A stretch of DNA of 61,249 bases from a virus. How positions within the stretch are numbered: position 1 is the first letter of the stretch; each line of letters starts with the position of its first letter. The position numbers and the translations under genes were made by a program. The notes beneath the pieces are model-generated. The model saw nothing but the letters and a program-made list of their open reading frames with translations. It did no database searches and had not been told where the DNA came from. Below are positions 14,158 to 23,529 of this stretch, piece by piece. The stretch lies in the IMG/VR virus record IMGVR_UViG_3300009419_000019, positions 1 to 61,249 of that record. One strand, written 5' to 3'.

Positions 14158-16210
14158 CCACCTCGGTGAAATCTTCATCGAGCTTGCGACGATTCTCAAG
14201 CCGCCCGAGCGCATGTCGCCATCGAAGGCGGCTGAGAAGTATCGCTACGTCAACTCCCCTGGTGCGTACATCGGCCCGTGGCTCAACCGAACCGTGCCCT
14301 ACATGGTCGAACCCCAGGACGTGTACGCCTCTTTGCGCTACTCGGGTGAAATCTTCGTTGGCCCTGCTCAGTGCGGCAAGACCGACTCCCTGGTCTTGAA
14401 CAGCGTTGTCTACTCGATCAAGGTCGAGCCAATGGACACCATGGTCGTGTGCCCAACGATGCTGGCTGCGCGTGACTTCTCGATGCGTCGTATCGACCGT
14501 CTGCATCGCCACAGTGTTGATGTCGGCAAGATGCTGCTGCCCGGTGCTGACAACAACAACACGTTCGACAAGCACTACCGCACGGGCATGCTGCTCTCGC
14601 TGTCATGGCCAACACCAACCGAGCTTGCCGGTAAGCCAATTGGTCGGGTGATCCTGACTGACCGGGATCGGATGCCTGACGACGTTGACGGTGACGGCGA
14701 ACCTTTCGACTTGGCATCCAAGCGCACAACCACGTTCGGCTCTTACGCAATGACCGTGGCTGAGTCGTCACCATCTCGTGAGGTGGACAACCTGAAGTGG
14801 ATTCGCTCATCTCCCCATGAGGCACCGCCGTGCAAGGGCATCTTGGCGCTCTACAACCGGGGTGACCGCCGTCGCTGGTATTGGCCATGCCCGAACTGTG
14901 ATCGTTACTTCGAAGGTAACTTCACGATGCTCACGTGGGACAAGCAGCCTGGGATGACCAACCTCGAAGCTGCCGAAAGCACGCGCATGGTTTGCCCGCA
15001 CTGCGCACACAAGATCCACCCCGATGACCGTGATGACATGCAGCAGTGGGGCATGTGGGTCAAGGATGGTCAGTCTGTCGATGAGTTCGGTCGGATCATC
15101 GGGCCGGTGCCTCGAACGATGATCGCCTCGTTCTGGCTCAACGGCGTGGCCGCTGCCTTTACCAACTGGCGCAAGCTGGTTGCTCTGTTCCTCGACGCCA
15201 ACGATGAGTACGAACGCACGGGCTCAGAAGAAGGCTTGACCAAGTTCTACAACAACGACTTGGGCGAACCCTACTATCCCAAGTCAATGCTCGACATGGG
15301 TCGTCTGCCTGAGACCCTCAAGGGTCGTGCAGAGGCTTTGCCTGAACGCGAGGTGCCCGAGGGTGTTCGCTTCCTGATCGCCAACGTGGACGTGCAGAAG
15401 AACAGCTTTGTTGTCCAAGTCCACGGTGTCATGCCGGGATCTCCGTTCGACACCGTGATCATCGACCGCTTCGAGATCCGCAAGTCAAAGCGCACCGACG
15501 CTGACGGGGACGTGGAATGGATTCGACCGCATGCCTATGCCGAAGATTGGCACGAGATCACAGAGCATGTGCTTGAGAAGGAATACCCCCTGGCCGATGG
15601 CTCCGGTCGCATGATGTCGATTAAGTTCACCACTTGCGACTCCGGTGGTAAGGAAGGCGTGACGACTCGGGCTTATGAGTATTACCGCTCGCTGCGTGAG
15701 CAGAACAAGCACCGTCGATTCATTCTGGTCAAGGGTGAAACCCTGCCGAACCAGCCTCGCACCCGGATCAGTTACCCGGACGCCAGCCGCCGAGATTCAA
15801 AGTCGGGTGCCCGTGGTGACGTGCCAGTTTTGATCCTGAACTCGAACATGCTCAAAGACGACCTCAATGGTCGCCTCGATTGCATTACCCCAGGTAAGGG
15901 CCTGTTCAGGTTTCCAAACTGGTTGTCCGACAGTTTCTTTGCCGAAATGTGCAGTGAGTACCGCACGCCGAAAGGCTGGGAAAAGGCGCACGGGGTTCGA
16001 AACGAAGGCTGGGACTTGGCGTATTACTTCCTGGGCGTGTGTGTCTCTGAACTGCTCCGGGTCGAGCACGTGGATTGGGCAAACCCGCCCTCTTGGGCAC
16101 GAGATTGGGACAAGAACGACTTGGTTCGCTCAGCAGATAAAACTAAGCCTTTTGCTCCTGCCGTAGAATCCGCGTATGATTTCAGGCAACTTGGGAAAGC
16201 CCTAGCCTAA
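14132..16210 (+). CDS. Terminase large subunit (lambda gpA family)
   Basis: A 692-residue packaging motor and nuclease. The ATPase has the Walker A-like GPAQCGKTD (77-85). Two CxxC pairs (CPNCDRYF and CPHCAHKI) resemble the zinc motif of gpA. The C-terminal nuclease half includes ANVDVQKNSF and TCDSGGKEG, fitting an RNase H-like fold with acidic metal ligands. Homology to gpA suggests cos packaging, but no cos site was identified. A near-perfect GAAGTGACTTT site (14119-14129) lies just before the start. The start may be ATG 14132 or 14138. Confidence 0.93.
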   Translation: MTMKTTRYNHLGEIFIELATILKPPERMSPSKAAEKYRYVNSPGAYIGPWLNRTVPYMVEPQDVYASLRYSGEIFVGPAQCGKTDSLVLNSVVYSIKVEPMDTMVVCPTMLAARDFSMRRIDRLHRHSVDVGKMLLPGADNNNTFDKHYRTGMLLSLSWPTPTELAGKPIGRVILTDRDRMPDDVDGDGEPFDLASKRTTTFGSYAMTVAESSPSREVDNLKWIRSSPHEAPPCKGILALYNRGDRRRWYWPCPNCDRYFEGNFTMLTWDKQPGMTNLEAAESTRMVCPHCAHKIHPDDRDDMQQWGMWVKDGQSVDEFGRIIGPVPRTMIASFWLNGVAAAFTNWRKLVALFLDANDEYERTGSEEGLTKFYNNDLGEPYYPKSMLDMGRLPETLKGRAEALPEREVPEGVRFLIANVDVQKNSFVVQVHGVMPGSPFDTVIIDRFEIRKSKRTDADGDVEWIRPHAYAEDWHEITEHVLEKEYPLADGSGRMMSIKFTTCDSGGKEGVTTRAYEYYRSLREQNKHRRFILVKGETLPNQPRTRISYPDASRRDSKSGARGDVPVLILNSNMLKDDLNGRLDCITPGKGLFRFPNWLSDSFFAEMCSEYRTPKGWEKAHGVRNEGWDLAYYFLGVCVSELLRVEHVDWANPPSWARDWDKNDLVRSADKTKPFAPAVESAYDFRQLGKALA

Positions 16211-16229
16211 TTTTTGCGAAAGAATCCAC

Positions 16230-16457
16230 ATGCCGTTGACGACCGAACAGAAACTTGAGGAAGCCGAGAAGGCTTATCACGCACTGGTCACGGGGACGAG
16301 CCCACGTGTGATCGTTGATCGCAATGGTGAGCGTGTCGAGTTCACAGCGGCAAACCGCCAAGGTCTCGCCTCGTACATCACCGAGTTGAAGCTGAGCCTC
16401 GGTTTGCTGACCCCGAGCTTCGCGCCATCGAACGGGCCAGCTACTTTCATCTTCTGA
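16230..16457 (+). CDS. Head-tail joining protein gpW
   Basis: A 75-residue protein with LEEAEKAYHALVTGTSPRVI, the hairpin RNGERVEFTAANRQGLASYI, then TELKLSLG, closely matching lambda gpW in length and pattern. gpW plugs the filled head and forms the platform for gpFII. It lies between TerL and portal, as in lambda. Confidence 0.9.
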   Translation: MPLTTEQKLEEAEKAYHALVTGTSPRVIVDRNGERVEFTAANRQGLASYITELKLSLGLLTPSFAPSNGPATFIF

Positions 16458-16459
16458 CC

Positions 16460-18088
16460 ATGACAAAACAACCTACGACCGAAGTCGCGCCTGTCACGCA
16501 AAAAGCCATCGGTGGTGGGTTGGAGGGTGCCGAACGAACGACTCGTGAGACGTTCAATTGGAGCCCCGCGATCATCTCCCCTGATCGCCAGATCAACCCG
16601 AGCAAAGAGCTTGCCGATGCTCGCGTGCTCGACACGATCCAGAACGACGGCTTCGCCATGGGTGCCGTTGGCACGCACCGCGACAGCATTGTTGGAAATC
16701 AGTTCCGACTCAACGCTCAGCCCAACATCGACGTTCTCGGCGCAGATGAAGCATGGGCAGAAGAGTTTCAGGTTCAGGTTGAGGCCCGCTTCAACCTGAT
16801 GGCTGACAGCGAAGAGTGCTGGTTCGATGCTGCCGGTGCCAACACCTTCACCAACTTGATTCGTCTTGCCGTGGTCGGCGAGGTGATCACAGGTGAAGTG
16901 CTGGCAACGGCTGAATGGCTGCGTTCTGTGACCCGCCCATTCAGCACGGCGATCCAGATGATCTCCCCGAGCCGTCTGTCCAACCCGAACGATGTGCCCG
17001 ATGACCGCTATCTGCGTCGTGGCGTGGCCAAGGATCGCTTCGGCAAGGCGTTGGGCTATCACATTCGTGCGTCGCACCCCACCGACTACTACACCGACTT
17101 CGAGACCTCGCGTTGGGTGTACGTGCCTGCTCGCAAGCCTTGGGGTCGTCGTCAGGTGATCCACATCATTCAGCAGATGCGCCCGGATCAAACCCGTGGC
17201 ATCAGCGACATGGTGACGGTGCTCAAGAACATGAAGATGACCCGCAAGTTCCGCGACGTGGTGTTGCAGAACGCAGTGGTCAACGCGAGCTACGCTGCTG
17301 CCATCGAATCCGAACTCCCCAAGGAAGTTGTTTTCGGTGCATTGGGCGCAGGGCAACCCGGCTTTGGTCAGATGCTCGGTGACTTCATGACATCGCTCAA
17401 CAGCTATGTCTCGGCGTCCGACAACATTGCCATCGACGGGGTGAAGATCCCACACCTGTTCCCTGGCACGAAGCTCTCGCTCAAGCCGATGGGTACCCCA
17501 GGTGGTATCGGTGGTGAGTTCGAAGAGTCGCTTCTTCGCCACACCGCAGCAACGCTTGGTCTGAGCTACGAGCAGTTCGCACGGGATTACTCCAAGACGA
17601 ACTACTCGTCTGCCCGTGCGTCCATGGGCGAGACCGAGAAGCACATGCAGTCGCGCAAGAAAGCCGTGGCTGACCGCTTCGCCACGATGATCTACACGCT
17701 GTGGCTCGAAGAAGAGATCAACGCCGGGAACGTCCCCATGCCCAATGGCAAAGGCGCAGAACTGTTCTACGACCCTGTGATGCGCGAGGCACTGATCAAC
17801 TGCACGTGGATCGGCGCTGGCCGTGGCCAGATCGACGAGAAGAAGGAAACTGAGTCGGCTGTGCTGCGGATTCAGAACAACCTTTCGACCCTGGAATTGG
17901 AGTGCGCTCGCTTGGGTCAGGACTACCGTCGCATTCTTCGCCAACGTCTGCGCGAAGAAGAATTGAAGAAGAAGTACAACCTCGTCGATCCCGTACCCGG
18001 TGCGATGGGGCAAAATGCGGGCAACAATTCCACGAACGGTTCGTCGGATAACCAATCCGACAATGAGAACGGAGATTCCAATGTCTGA
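16460..18088 (+). CDS. Portal protein (lambda gpB family)
   Basis: A 542-residue portal. It contains the family features DSIVGNQFRLNAQP, ISPSRLSNPNDVPDD, GYHIRASHPTDYY and SYEQFARDYSKTNYSSARAS. The ring at one capsid vertex is the DNA channel. The C-terminus is Asn/Ser/Gly-rich and disordered (NAGNNSTNGSSDNQSDNENG). It follows gpW by two bases and overlaps the protease gene by eight. Confidence 0.93.
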   Translation: MTKQPTTEVAPVTQKAIGGGLEGAERTTRETFNWSPAIISPDRQINPSKELADARVLDTIQNDGFAMGAVGTHRDSIVGNQFRLNAQPNIDVLGADEAWAEEFQVQVEARFNLMADSEECWFDAAGANTFTNLIRLAVVGEVITGEVLATAEWLRSVTRPFSTAIQMISPSRLSNPNDVPDDRYLRRGVAKDRFGKALGYHIRASHPTDYYTDFETSRWVYVPARKPWGRRQVIHIIQQMRPDQTRGISDMVTVLKNMKMTRKFRDVVLQNAVVNASYAAAIESELPKEVVFGALGAGQPGFGQMLGDFMTSLNSYVSASDNIAIDGVKIPHLFPGTKLSLKPMGTPGGIGGEFEESLLRHTAATLGLSYEQFARDYSKTNYSSARASMGETEKHMQSRKKAVADRFATMIYTLWLEEEINAGNVPMPNGKGAELFYDPVMREALINCTWIGAGRGQIDEKKETESAVLRIQNNLSTLELECARLGQDYRRILRQRLREEELKKKYNLVDPVPGAMGQNAGNNSTNGSSDNQSDNENGDSNV

Positions 18089-19397
18089 ACATGCAGCCCG
18101 CCAAGCGATCACGCGCATGCACCACCGCGAAGTGGCCGTGGCTGCACACCTGACGACATTGGGTGCTGACATTCGCCAGATGGCCGATGCCAACCCGACA
18201 CAGCAGCAAGAGCAGTTCATGGCCCGTCGTGCCGAACTGTGCCAAGCCTTCGGTTTGTCGGTGACCACGCAGAGCAAGCCGTTCGCCTTCTCGCAAGGCA
18301 TTGCGGTGATCCCCGTGACGGGTTCTCTGGTCAACCGCTTCGGTCAGTCCTACGGCTTTGTCACCGGCTACAACTTCATTCGCTCTCAGGTTGCCGCTGC
18401 TGGCCTCGACCCTGATGTCACAGCCATCGTGTTCGACATGAACAGCTACGGTGGTGAAGCCGCTGGCTGCTTCGAATGCGCTGCTGACATCCCTCGCTTG
18501 GCCAACGGCAAGCCCACCCTGGCAGTGGTTGACTCGAACTGCTACTCGGCGTGCTACGCCTTGGCCAGTCAGTGCGACAAGATCGTCTGCACACCCTCGG
18601 GTGGCGTGGGTTCTGTCGGTGTCGTGGCCATGCACGTTGACATGAGCAAGATGCTCGACAAGTGGGGCATCGACGTGACGTTCATCTACAGCGGTGATCA
18701 CAAGGTCGATGGCAACCAGTTCGAACCGCTGCCTGCCGAAGTCAAAGCTGAGATCAAAGCCAGCGTTGACAAGTCCCGCAAGAACTTCGCAGAACTCGTG
18801 GCCACGGGTCGCAAGATGGACGTGAAAGCCATCATGGACACCGAGGCCCGTACCTATCGTGCCGACGACGCTTTGAGTCTCGGCCTCATCGACGCTGTTG
18901 CAACGCCTCAGATGGCGGTGCAAGCGTTTCTCGACGAGCTATCCGGCTCGACTGTTCAACTGTCCACAACCAAGGAGCCTGAAATGGCAGACCAAGAAAC
19001 GACGAAGCCGGGTGCCGATAACGCAAGCACCCAACAACAAGCCGCCGACGCGGCCCAAGTCCGTGCTGCTGAGCGTGCCCGTATCTCGGGTATCCAAGGC
19101 AGCGAAGAGGCCAAGGGTCGTGAAAAGCTGGCTTCCCACTTGGCCATGAACACCGAAATGTCGGTGGACGATGCCAAGGCCATCCTGGCTGCTGCCCCTG
19201 CCGAAAAGCAGGAAGCCGCTGCCCCTGCCGTCAATGCCTTCCAGCAAGCCATGGACGCATCCAAGCACCCTGAAGTGGGTGCCGATGGTGCCGGTGGTGA
19301 CGCGCAAGCCAATGGCTCTGTCAGCTTGGCTTCGAGCATCCTGAAGGATTTCAGCTTGGCATCTGGCCGCAAGGTCGATCTGCCTGCCAAGCAGTGA
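18081..19397 (+). CDS. Capsid maturation protease / scaffold (gpC-Nu3, S49 family)
   Basis: A 438-residue fused protease and scaffold. GGAG six bases before ATG 18081 fixes the start. The S49 Ser-Lys dyad is visible: Ser156 in DSNCYSACYA and Lys208 in YSGDHKVDGNQFEPLP, the latter matching lambda gpC closely. The C-terminal third (from about residue 302) is an Ala/Gln/Glu-rich helical scaffold like Nu3, ending in a basic SGRKVDLPAKQ. It shapes the procapsid and then processes head proteins. Confidence 0.92.
   Translation: MSEHAARQAITRMHHREVAVAAHLTTLGADIRQMADANPTQQQEQFMARRAELCQAFGLSVTTQSKPFAFSQGIAVIPVTGSLVNRFGQSYGFVTGYNFIRSQVAAAGLDPDVTAIVFDMNSYGGEAAGCFECAADIPRLANGKPTLAVVDSNCYSACYALASQCDKIVCTPSGGVGSVGVVAMHVDMSKMLDKWGIDVTFIYSGDHKVDGNQFEPLPAEVKAEIKASVDKSRKNFAELVATGRKMDVKAIMDTEARTYRADDALSLGLIDAVATPQMAVQAFLDELSGSTVQLSTTKEPEMADQETTKPGADNASTQQQAADAAQVRAAERARISGIQGSEEAKGREKLASHLAMNTEMSVDDAKAILAAAPAEKQEAAAPAVNAFQQAMDASKHPEVGADGAGGDAQANGSVSLASSILKDFSLASGRKVDLPAKQ
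18984..19397 (+). CDS. Internal-start scaffold protein (Nu3-like)
   Basis: AAGGAG (18972-18977), then six bases, then ATG 18984 in frame inside the protease gene. This would yield a 137-residue scaffold starting MADQETTKPG. Lambda makes Nu3 in the same way from within gene C. The ribosome site is stronger than chance, but independent translation is inferred. Confidence 0.7.
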   Translation: MADQETTKPGADNASTQQQAADAAQVRAAERARISGIQGSEEAKGREKLASHLAMNTEMSVDDAKAILAAAPAEKQEAAAPAVNAFQQAMDASKHPEVGADGAGGDAQANGSVSLASSILKDFSLASGRKVDLPAKQ

Positions 19398-19438
19398 TCC
19401 ACACCACATCACCAACATCTACCTGAAAGGACAACATC

Positions 19439-19801
19439 ATGGCTGTCAACGACATTGCTGCTGGCTCTTTGGTCGGCACCTGGGCACCCGAACAACTGTT
19501 CGCTGGTGAAGCACCTGTGACCACTGACGCGGCTCCTGCCCTGGCCGCGATCACGAAGTACCAACTGATCGCAGTGACCACCACTGGCGTCACCCCGTTC
19601 GTCTCGGGCACGCACACCGCCGATCAAGCGTTCGTGGCCGCGCAAGCCGCCAGCATTGGTCAGCAGACCCCGTACTACAAGTCGGGCTGCTTCAACCACG
19701 AAATCATCGGCTGGCCTGCCGGTACTGCCCTGGACACCTATGCCGAGCGCAAGGCGTTCTTCGGCAACCGTCCTCTGTCGGTCGGCAAGCTCCGCGCCTG
19801 A
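19439..19801 (+). CDS. Head decoration protein (gpD-like)
   Basis: A 120-residue protein with the typical N-terminus, APEQLFAGEAPVTTD, and the C-terminal GCFNHEIIGWP...KAFFG. gpD trimers stabilise the expanded capsid. Located between scaffold and major capsid as in lambda, with AAAGGA upstream of the ATG. Confidence 0.88.
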   Translation: MAVNDIAAGSLVGTWAPEQLFAGEAPVTTDAAPALAAITKYQLIAVTTTGVTPFVSGTHTADQAFVAAQAASIGQQTPYYKSGCFNHEIIGWPAGTALDTYAERKAFFGNRPLSVGKLRA

Positions 19802-19843
19802 TCGCACCGGCAACACAACATCTGAACAGAAAGGAAATTCATC

Positions 19844-20890
19844 ATGGCCTTCTACGACACGACCACCCTGTTGGAAGTGCTGCGCTACACCCGCCAGCCC
19901 ACCAACTTCTTCCTCGATCTGGCCTTCCAACGCCAGATCAACTTCGAGACCCCTTCGATCAGCTTCGATGTGGTCTACGGTGATGACCGCAAGCTGGCTC
20001 CCTTCGTGGTGCCGAACGTCCAAGGTCGTGGCTCCAAGATGGACGGCTACGAACAGCGTTCGTTCAAGCCAGCCTACGTCAAGCCCAAGGACGTGGTTGA
20101 CCCCAACATGCTGATCGAGCGTCAGCCGGGTGAAGCCCTGGGCACTGGCTCGCTGTCGAACGATCAACGTCGCAATGCCGTGATCGCGGAACTGCTGCGT
20201 CAGCACTACGTGCGTCACCGCAACACCCAAGAGTGGATGGCCGCTCGTGCGCTGATCGACGGCAAGGTCACCATCAAGGGTGAGGACTACCCCGAAACCC
20301 TGGTGGACTTCCGTCGCCACGCCTCGCTGAGCTACACGCTGACTGGCGGTGCCCTGTGGTCGGCTGGCACGGCTGATCCCCTGGCCAACCTGAAGGCCGC
20401 TCGCGTCAACGCCAACGTGCGTTCGGGTGCTCGCATCCAGAACCACGTTTTCGGTGGCGAGGCGTGGGACAAGTTCACCGCTCGCGTGAACCTGAAGGAT
20501 CTGCTGGACACCCGCTACAAGGACAGCCAATCCGAGATCAAGACCATGACCGATGGTTACGAAGGCGTCGAGTTCATCGGCACCATCCGTTCCCTGAACG
20601 ACGGTGGTCGCATGAACGTGTGGGTCCACACCGGCAAGTACATCGACGAGACTGGCTCCGAGCAGTACATGATGGATCAGAACACCGTGGTCGGTATCTC
20701 GCCTGAGACCGTCCAAGGCGTGCGCTGCTTCGGTGCCATCAAGGACGCCAAGGCCAACTACCGGGCCATCGAAATCTTCCCGAAGAATTGGGAAAACGAA
20801 GACCCGAGCTTGGAATACCTGATGACCCAATCGGCCCCTCTGATGGTGCCCAAGCAGCCTGACGGCACCTTCTCGATCAAGGTGGCCTAA
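19844..20890 (+). CDS. Major capsid protein (gpE family)
   Basis: A 348-residue HK97-fold capsid protein of the lambda E family (341 residues in lambda). Family features: AFQRQINFETPSISFDVV, AYVKPKDVVDP, EWMAARALIDG and IEIFPKNWENEDPS near the C-terminus, with VVFFP-type hexamer loops not discernible by eye. GAAAGGAAA precedes the ATG. Most abundant virion protein by role. Confidence 0.93.
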   Translation: MAFYDTTTLLEVLRYTRQPTNFFLDLAFQRQINFETPSISFDVVYGDDRKLAPFVVPNVQGRGSKMDGYEQRSFKPAYVKPKDVVDPNMLIERQPGEALGTGSLSNDQRRNAVIAELLRQHYVRHRNTQEWMAARALIDGKVTIKGEDYPETLVDFRRHASLSYTLTGGALWSAGTADPLANLKAARVNANVRSGARIQNHVFGGEAWDKFTARVNLKDLLDTRYKDSQSEIKTMTDGYEGVEFIGTIRSLNDGGRMNVWVHTGKYIDETGSEQYMMDQNTVVGISPETVQGVRCFGAIKDAKANYRAIEIFPKNWENEDPSLEYLMTQSAPLMVPKQPDGTFSIKVA

Positions 20891-20958
20891 GCCCCGACCG
20901 CTTCCCTCTCAGACAACCCCCACCCAACCTCATTCTTCAATCATCCTCGGAGCCCATC

Positions 20959-21210
20959 ATGAGCAACCTGATCACCCTTATCCCTCTGAAGTCCATCGTC
21001 GTCGTGCGTGACAACAAGATGGTCGTTCCTCCTGTGGACAAGCCCTTTGGCTTCACTGAGTCCGAAGTGGCCGACGCCGGTCCCGACGCCTTCCGCAAGC
21101 CCGTCAACGAAGCTCCTGCTGAAGCAGAAGAAGTTGCCGAGAAGCCCGTATCCAAGCCAGCCGCCAAGACCGCTGGTAAGGGTGCCAAGAACGCCGACGA
21201 AGGTCTGTGA
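20959..21210 (+). CDS. Small head protein with Ala/Glu/Lys-rich tail
   Basis: An 83-residue protein. The first half, LITLIPLKSIVVVRDNKMVVPPVDKPFGFTE, is beta-rich. The second half is low-complexity Ala/Glu/Lys and ends KNADEGL. The position matches lambda FI, but there is no clear sequence likeness. TCGGAG lies upstream. It overlaps the next gene by TGATG. Function unknown; a head or connector role is inferred from position. Confidence 0.6.
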   Translation: MSNLITLIPLKSIVVVRDNKMVVPPVDKPFGFTESEVADAGPDAFRKPVNEAPAEAEEVAEKPVSKPAAKTAGKGAKNADEGL

Positions 21211-21560
21211 TGCCTTTTGACTTTGCATCAGCAAAGGCGAACGCACGCCGAGTGATCCACGCGACACTCGGCGTGTCTGCGTTCATCAAGGTCAATTCGA
21301 CCAGCACGCCAGAGCCCATCACGGCACGCCTGCACGAAGCCAGCACCGTCTACGGTGACTTGCTCAACCAGGGCTACGCCGAGACCGTGGAGGCTGTTGA
21401 TCGAATTGTCTTTTTCCCCGAGGACATTGCACCCGAGCATCGTCCTCGCAAGCTCGCGGAAGTTACTTTCCCGCATCGAGCCGGTATCACGTTTGTTCTT
21501 CAGACCAAAGATGTCAGCGATGGCCCGTCTGAAGAGGTGTGGCAGGTAACTCGAAAATGA
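21210..21560 (+). CDS. Head-tail connector (gpFII-like)
   Basis: A 116-residue protein beginning MPFDFASAKANARRVIHATLG. The position between capsid and gpZ, the length, and the beta-rich VDRIVFFPEDI...GITFVLQTKD fit the FII/stopper family that joins tail to gpW. ATG 21210 overlaps the previous stop (TGATG). A GAAGTTACTTT site lies inside (21459-21469). Confidence 0.65.
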   Translation: MPFDFASAKANARRVIHATLGVSAFIKVNSTSTPEPITARLHEASTVYGDLLNQGYAETVEAVDRIVFFPEDIAPEHRPRKLAEVTFPHRAGITFVLQTKDVSDGPSEEVWQVTRK

Positions 21561-22153
21561 GTGCATCAATCGTTGCGCAAGCCTTGGACGATGTTGTCAG
21601 GTACTTCGAAGAGTTGCCTGAAGTCGCCACGCAAGCCGCAGCATTGGCCATCAACACCGTCAGTCAGCGTCAAGCCTTGCCTGAGATCCGCAAGGTCATG
21701 CGTGAACAGTTGGACTTCCCTGAAGGCTACCTTGAGTCACCAAAGCGTCTGCGCGTAGCACGCAAGGCTACAAGGAACGTCCTGCAAGCCACCATCCGTG
21801 GTCGTGACGAGCCCACCTCGCTTGCCCGGTTCCGCACCCCTGGGCAGGACGTAAAGAACACCCGTGGTCGCGGTGTGCGCGTCAAGCTCAAGCGTGGTCA
21901 AACCCGCCTGCTGCGCAAAGGCTTCTTGGTCAATCTGCGTGGCGGCAATACCGGGCTCGCCGTGCGCCTCAAGCCGGGTGAAGCCCTGACGAACTCATCG
22001 GCTGCTGTTGAGCTTGCGAACAACGTCTACCTGCTGTACGGGCCATCGGTCGATCAAGTCTTCCGCACGGTCTCGTCTGACGTTGCCCCGTCCGTCACGA
22101 AGAACGTCACCACCGAGTTCTTCCGTCAATTTTCGAGGTTAAGCCGTGGCTAA
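21557..22153 (+). CDS. Minor tail protein (gpZ-like)
   Basis: A 198-residue protein. ALAINTVSQRQALPEIRKVMREQLDFP is the conserved start of the lambda Z family (prophage minor tail protein Z). The rest is basic, with RLKPGEAL near the C-terminus. It helps close and terminate the tail end that joins the head. Start ATG overlaps the previous stop (ATGA). Confidence 0.75.
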   Translation: MSASIVAQALDDVVRYFEELPEVATQAAALAINTVSQRQALPEIRKVMREQLDFPEGYLESPKRLRVARKATRNVLQATIRGRDEPTSLARFRTPGQDVKNTRGRGVRVKLKRGQTRLLRKGFLVNLRGGNTGLAVRLKPGEALTNSSAAVELANNVYLLYGPSVDQVFRTVSSDVAPSVTKNVTTEFFRQFSRLSRG

Positions 22154-22646
22154 CTCACCCCGCCTGAACGTCCTGATCGCGTTGAGTGATCTGCTCAAGA
22201 CCATCACGCCTGCCAATGGCTACACCTACGACGTGAGCACTGCTGTGTTCCGTGGTGTCTCGCGCTTTGGTGATGAGTCCCCCGAGACCATGATCTCGTT
22301 GCTCGAAGCACCCAAGCCCGACTACGGCTCGTTCGCTGGCGAGAACAATGGCCATCGCAAGGAAGAGTGGAACTTACTTTTGCAAGGCTGGTGCCCTGAG
22401 AACGCTGAGAATCCGTCCGACAATGCACACGAGATGATGTGGGACGTTGAGCAGTGCTTGAACCGGGTGATTGCCGTCAACACGCGCAACGGCAACCCGC
22501 TTTACCCCGAGCACTACATGCTCGACAAAACCATTTCCAGTTTTGCCTTCGGGCCGGGTGTTGTTCGCCCTGCTACCGAGGGCATTTCCAACAGGGCCTT
22601 TTTCTACCTGCCGGTGCGAATTGGTCTTGTCACCCGCAACGGTTGA
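22146..22646 (+). CDS. Tail terminator-like protein (gpU position)
   Basis: A 166-residue protein with a GTG start inside the end of gpZ. NVLIALSDLLKTITPANGYTYD is typical of tail-terminator/tail-completion proteins, and the later MMWDVEQCLNRVIAVNT and FFYLPVRIGLV fit the same fold. It lies immediately before the tail tube gene, as gpU does. Confidence 0.65.
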   Translation: MANSPRLNVLIALSDLLKTITPANGYTYDVSTAVFRGVSRFGDESPETMISLLEAPKPDYGSFAGENNGHRKEEWNLLLQGWCPENAENPSDNAHEMMWDVEQCLNRVIAVNTRNGNPLYPEHYMLDKTISSFAFGPGVVRPATEGISNRAFFYLPVRIGLVTRNG

Positions 22647-22655
22647 CACTATTCT
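22627..22655 (+). promoter_or_regulatory. Possible promoter for the major tail protein
   Basis: TTGTCA (22627-22632), 17-bp spacer, TATTCT (22650-22655), overlapping the end of the upstream gene. It could boost the highly expressed tail tube gene. Confidence 0.4.
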
Positions 22656-22703
22656 CGCGGATAATTTCAACCGTTTGTTCATCGTTCCACAAGGAGCTAC
22701 ATC

Positions 22704-23516
22704 ATGCCTTTGACTTCCGATCTCGGCGGCAAGAACTACATCCTCGGTCGAGGCCGGGTGTTCTTCGACCGCTTCGCTTCCAACGTGTCCGTGACCGCTG
22801 CCACCCGTGGCGAAGGTGAACGCTACCTGGGCAACACCCCGGAGCTTTCGACCAACTCGTCCACGGAAAACCTCGACCACTACGACTCTGACGGTGGCGT
22901 CAAGAGCAAGGACGGTTCTGTTCAGTTGAGCTTGGATCGCTCCGGTGCTTTCACCTGCGACAACATCACCAGCGAAAACTTGGCCTTGTTCTTCCAGGGC
23001 AACGCATCGACCCTGACACAGACTGCACAGACCGCCGTGGTCGAAGTGCTGACTGGTGCCAAGCGTGATCGCTTCTACCAACTCGGCGTGAGCACCGCCA
23101 CTCCCTCGGGTGTGCGCAAGGTCACCAACGTGGTCGTCAAGAAGGGCGCTGGTTTCACGACCACCGTCGCTGAAGCTGGCAACTATGAAGTCGATGAAGT
23201 CACTGGCCGCATCTACGTGCTGCCCGGCTCCGTCGGCATCCCTGACAACACCGACATCCAAGTGACCTACGACGTGCAGGCTTCGACCCGCTCGTTGGTG
23301 GTCTCGAAGAACCAGTCGATCTACGGTGCTCTGCGTTTCGTGTCTGACAACCCTGTCGGCAACAACAACGACATCTACATGCCCTACGTCAAGTTGTCGC
23401 CTGACGGTGACTACCAACTCAAGGGTGATGACTGGCAAGTCATGGGCTTCACGGTCGAGATCCTCAAGAAGACCTCGAACATCGAAGCCATCTACATCGA
23501 CGGTCGCCCCGTCTGA
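22704..23516 (+). CDS. Major tail (tube) protein
   Basis: A 270-residue protein beginning MPLTSDLGGKNYILGRGRVFFD. The LGNTPELSTNSSTENLDHYDSDGG segment and SIYGALRFVSDNPVG with a C-terminal MGFTVEILKK are typical of tube proteins in this phage group. It is longer than the minimal lambda V core and may include an extra surface domain. AAGGAG precedes the ATG. The next genes are the frameshifted tail assembly chaperones, which supports the call. Confidence 0.83.
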   Translation: MPLTSDLGGKNYILGRGRVFFDRFASNVSVTAATRGEGERYLGNTPELSTNSSTENLDHYDSDGGVKSKDGSVQLSLDRSGAFTCDNITSENLALFFQGNASTLTQTAQTAVVEVLTGAKRDRFYQLGVSTATPSGVRKVTNVVVKKGAGFTTTVAEAGNYEVDEVTGRIYVLPGSVGIPDNTDIQVTYDVQASTRSLVVSKNQSIYGALRFVSDNPVGNNNDIYMPYVKLSPDGDYQLKGDDWQVMGFTVEILKKTSNIEAIYIDGRPV

Positions 23517-23529
23517 TCGAAAGTAGAGC

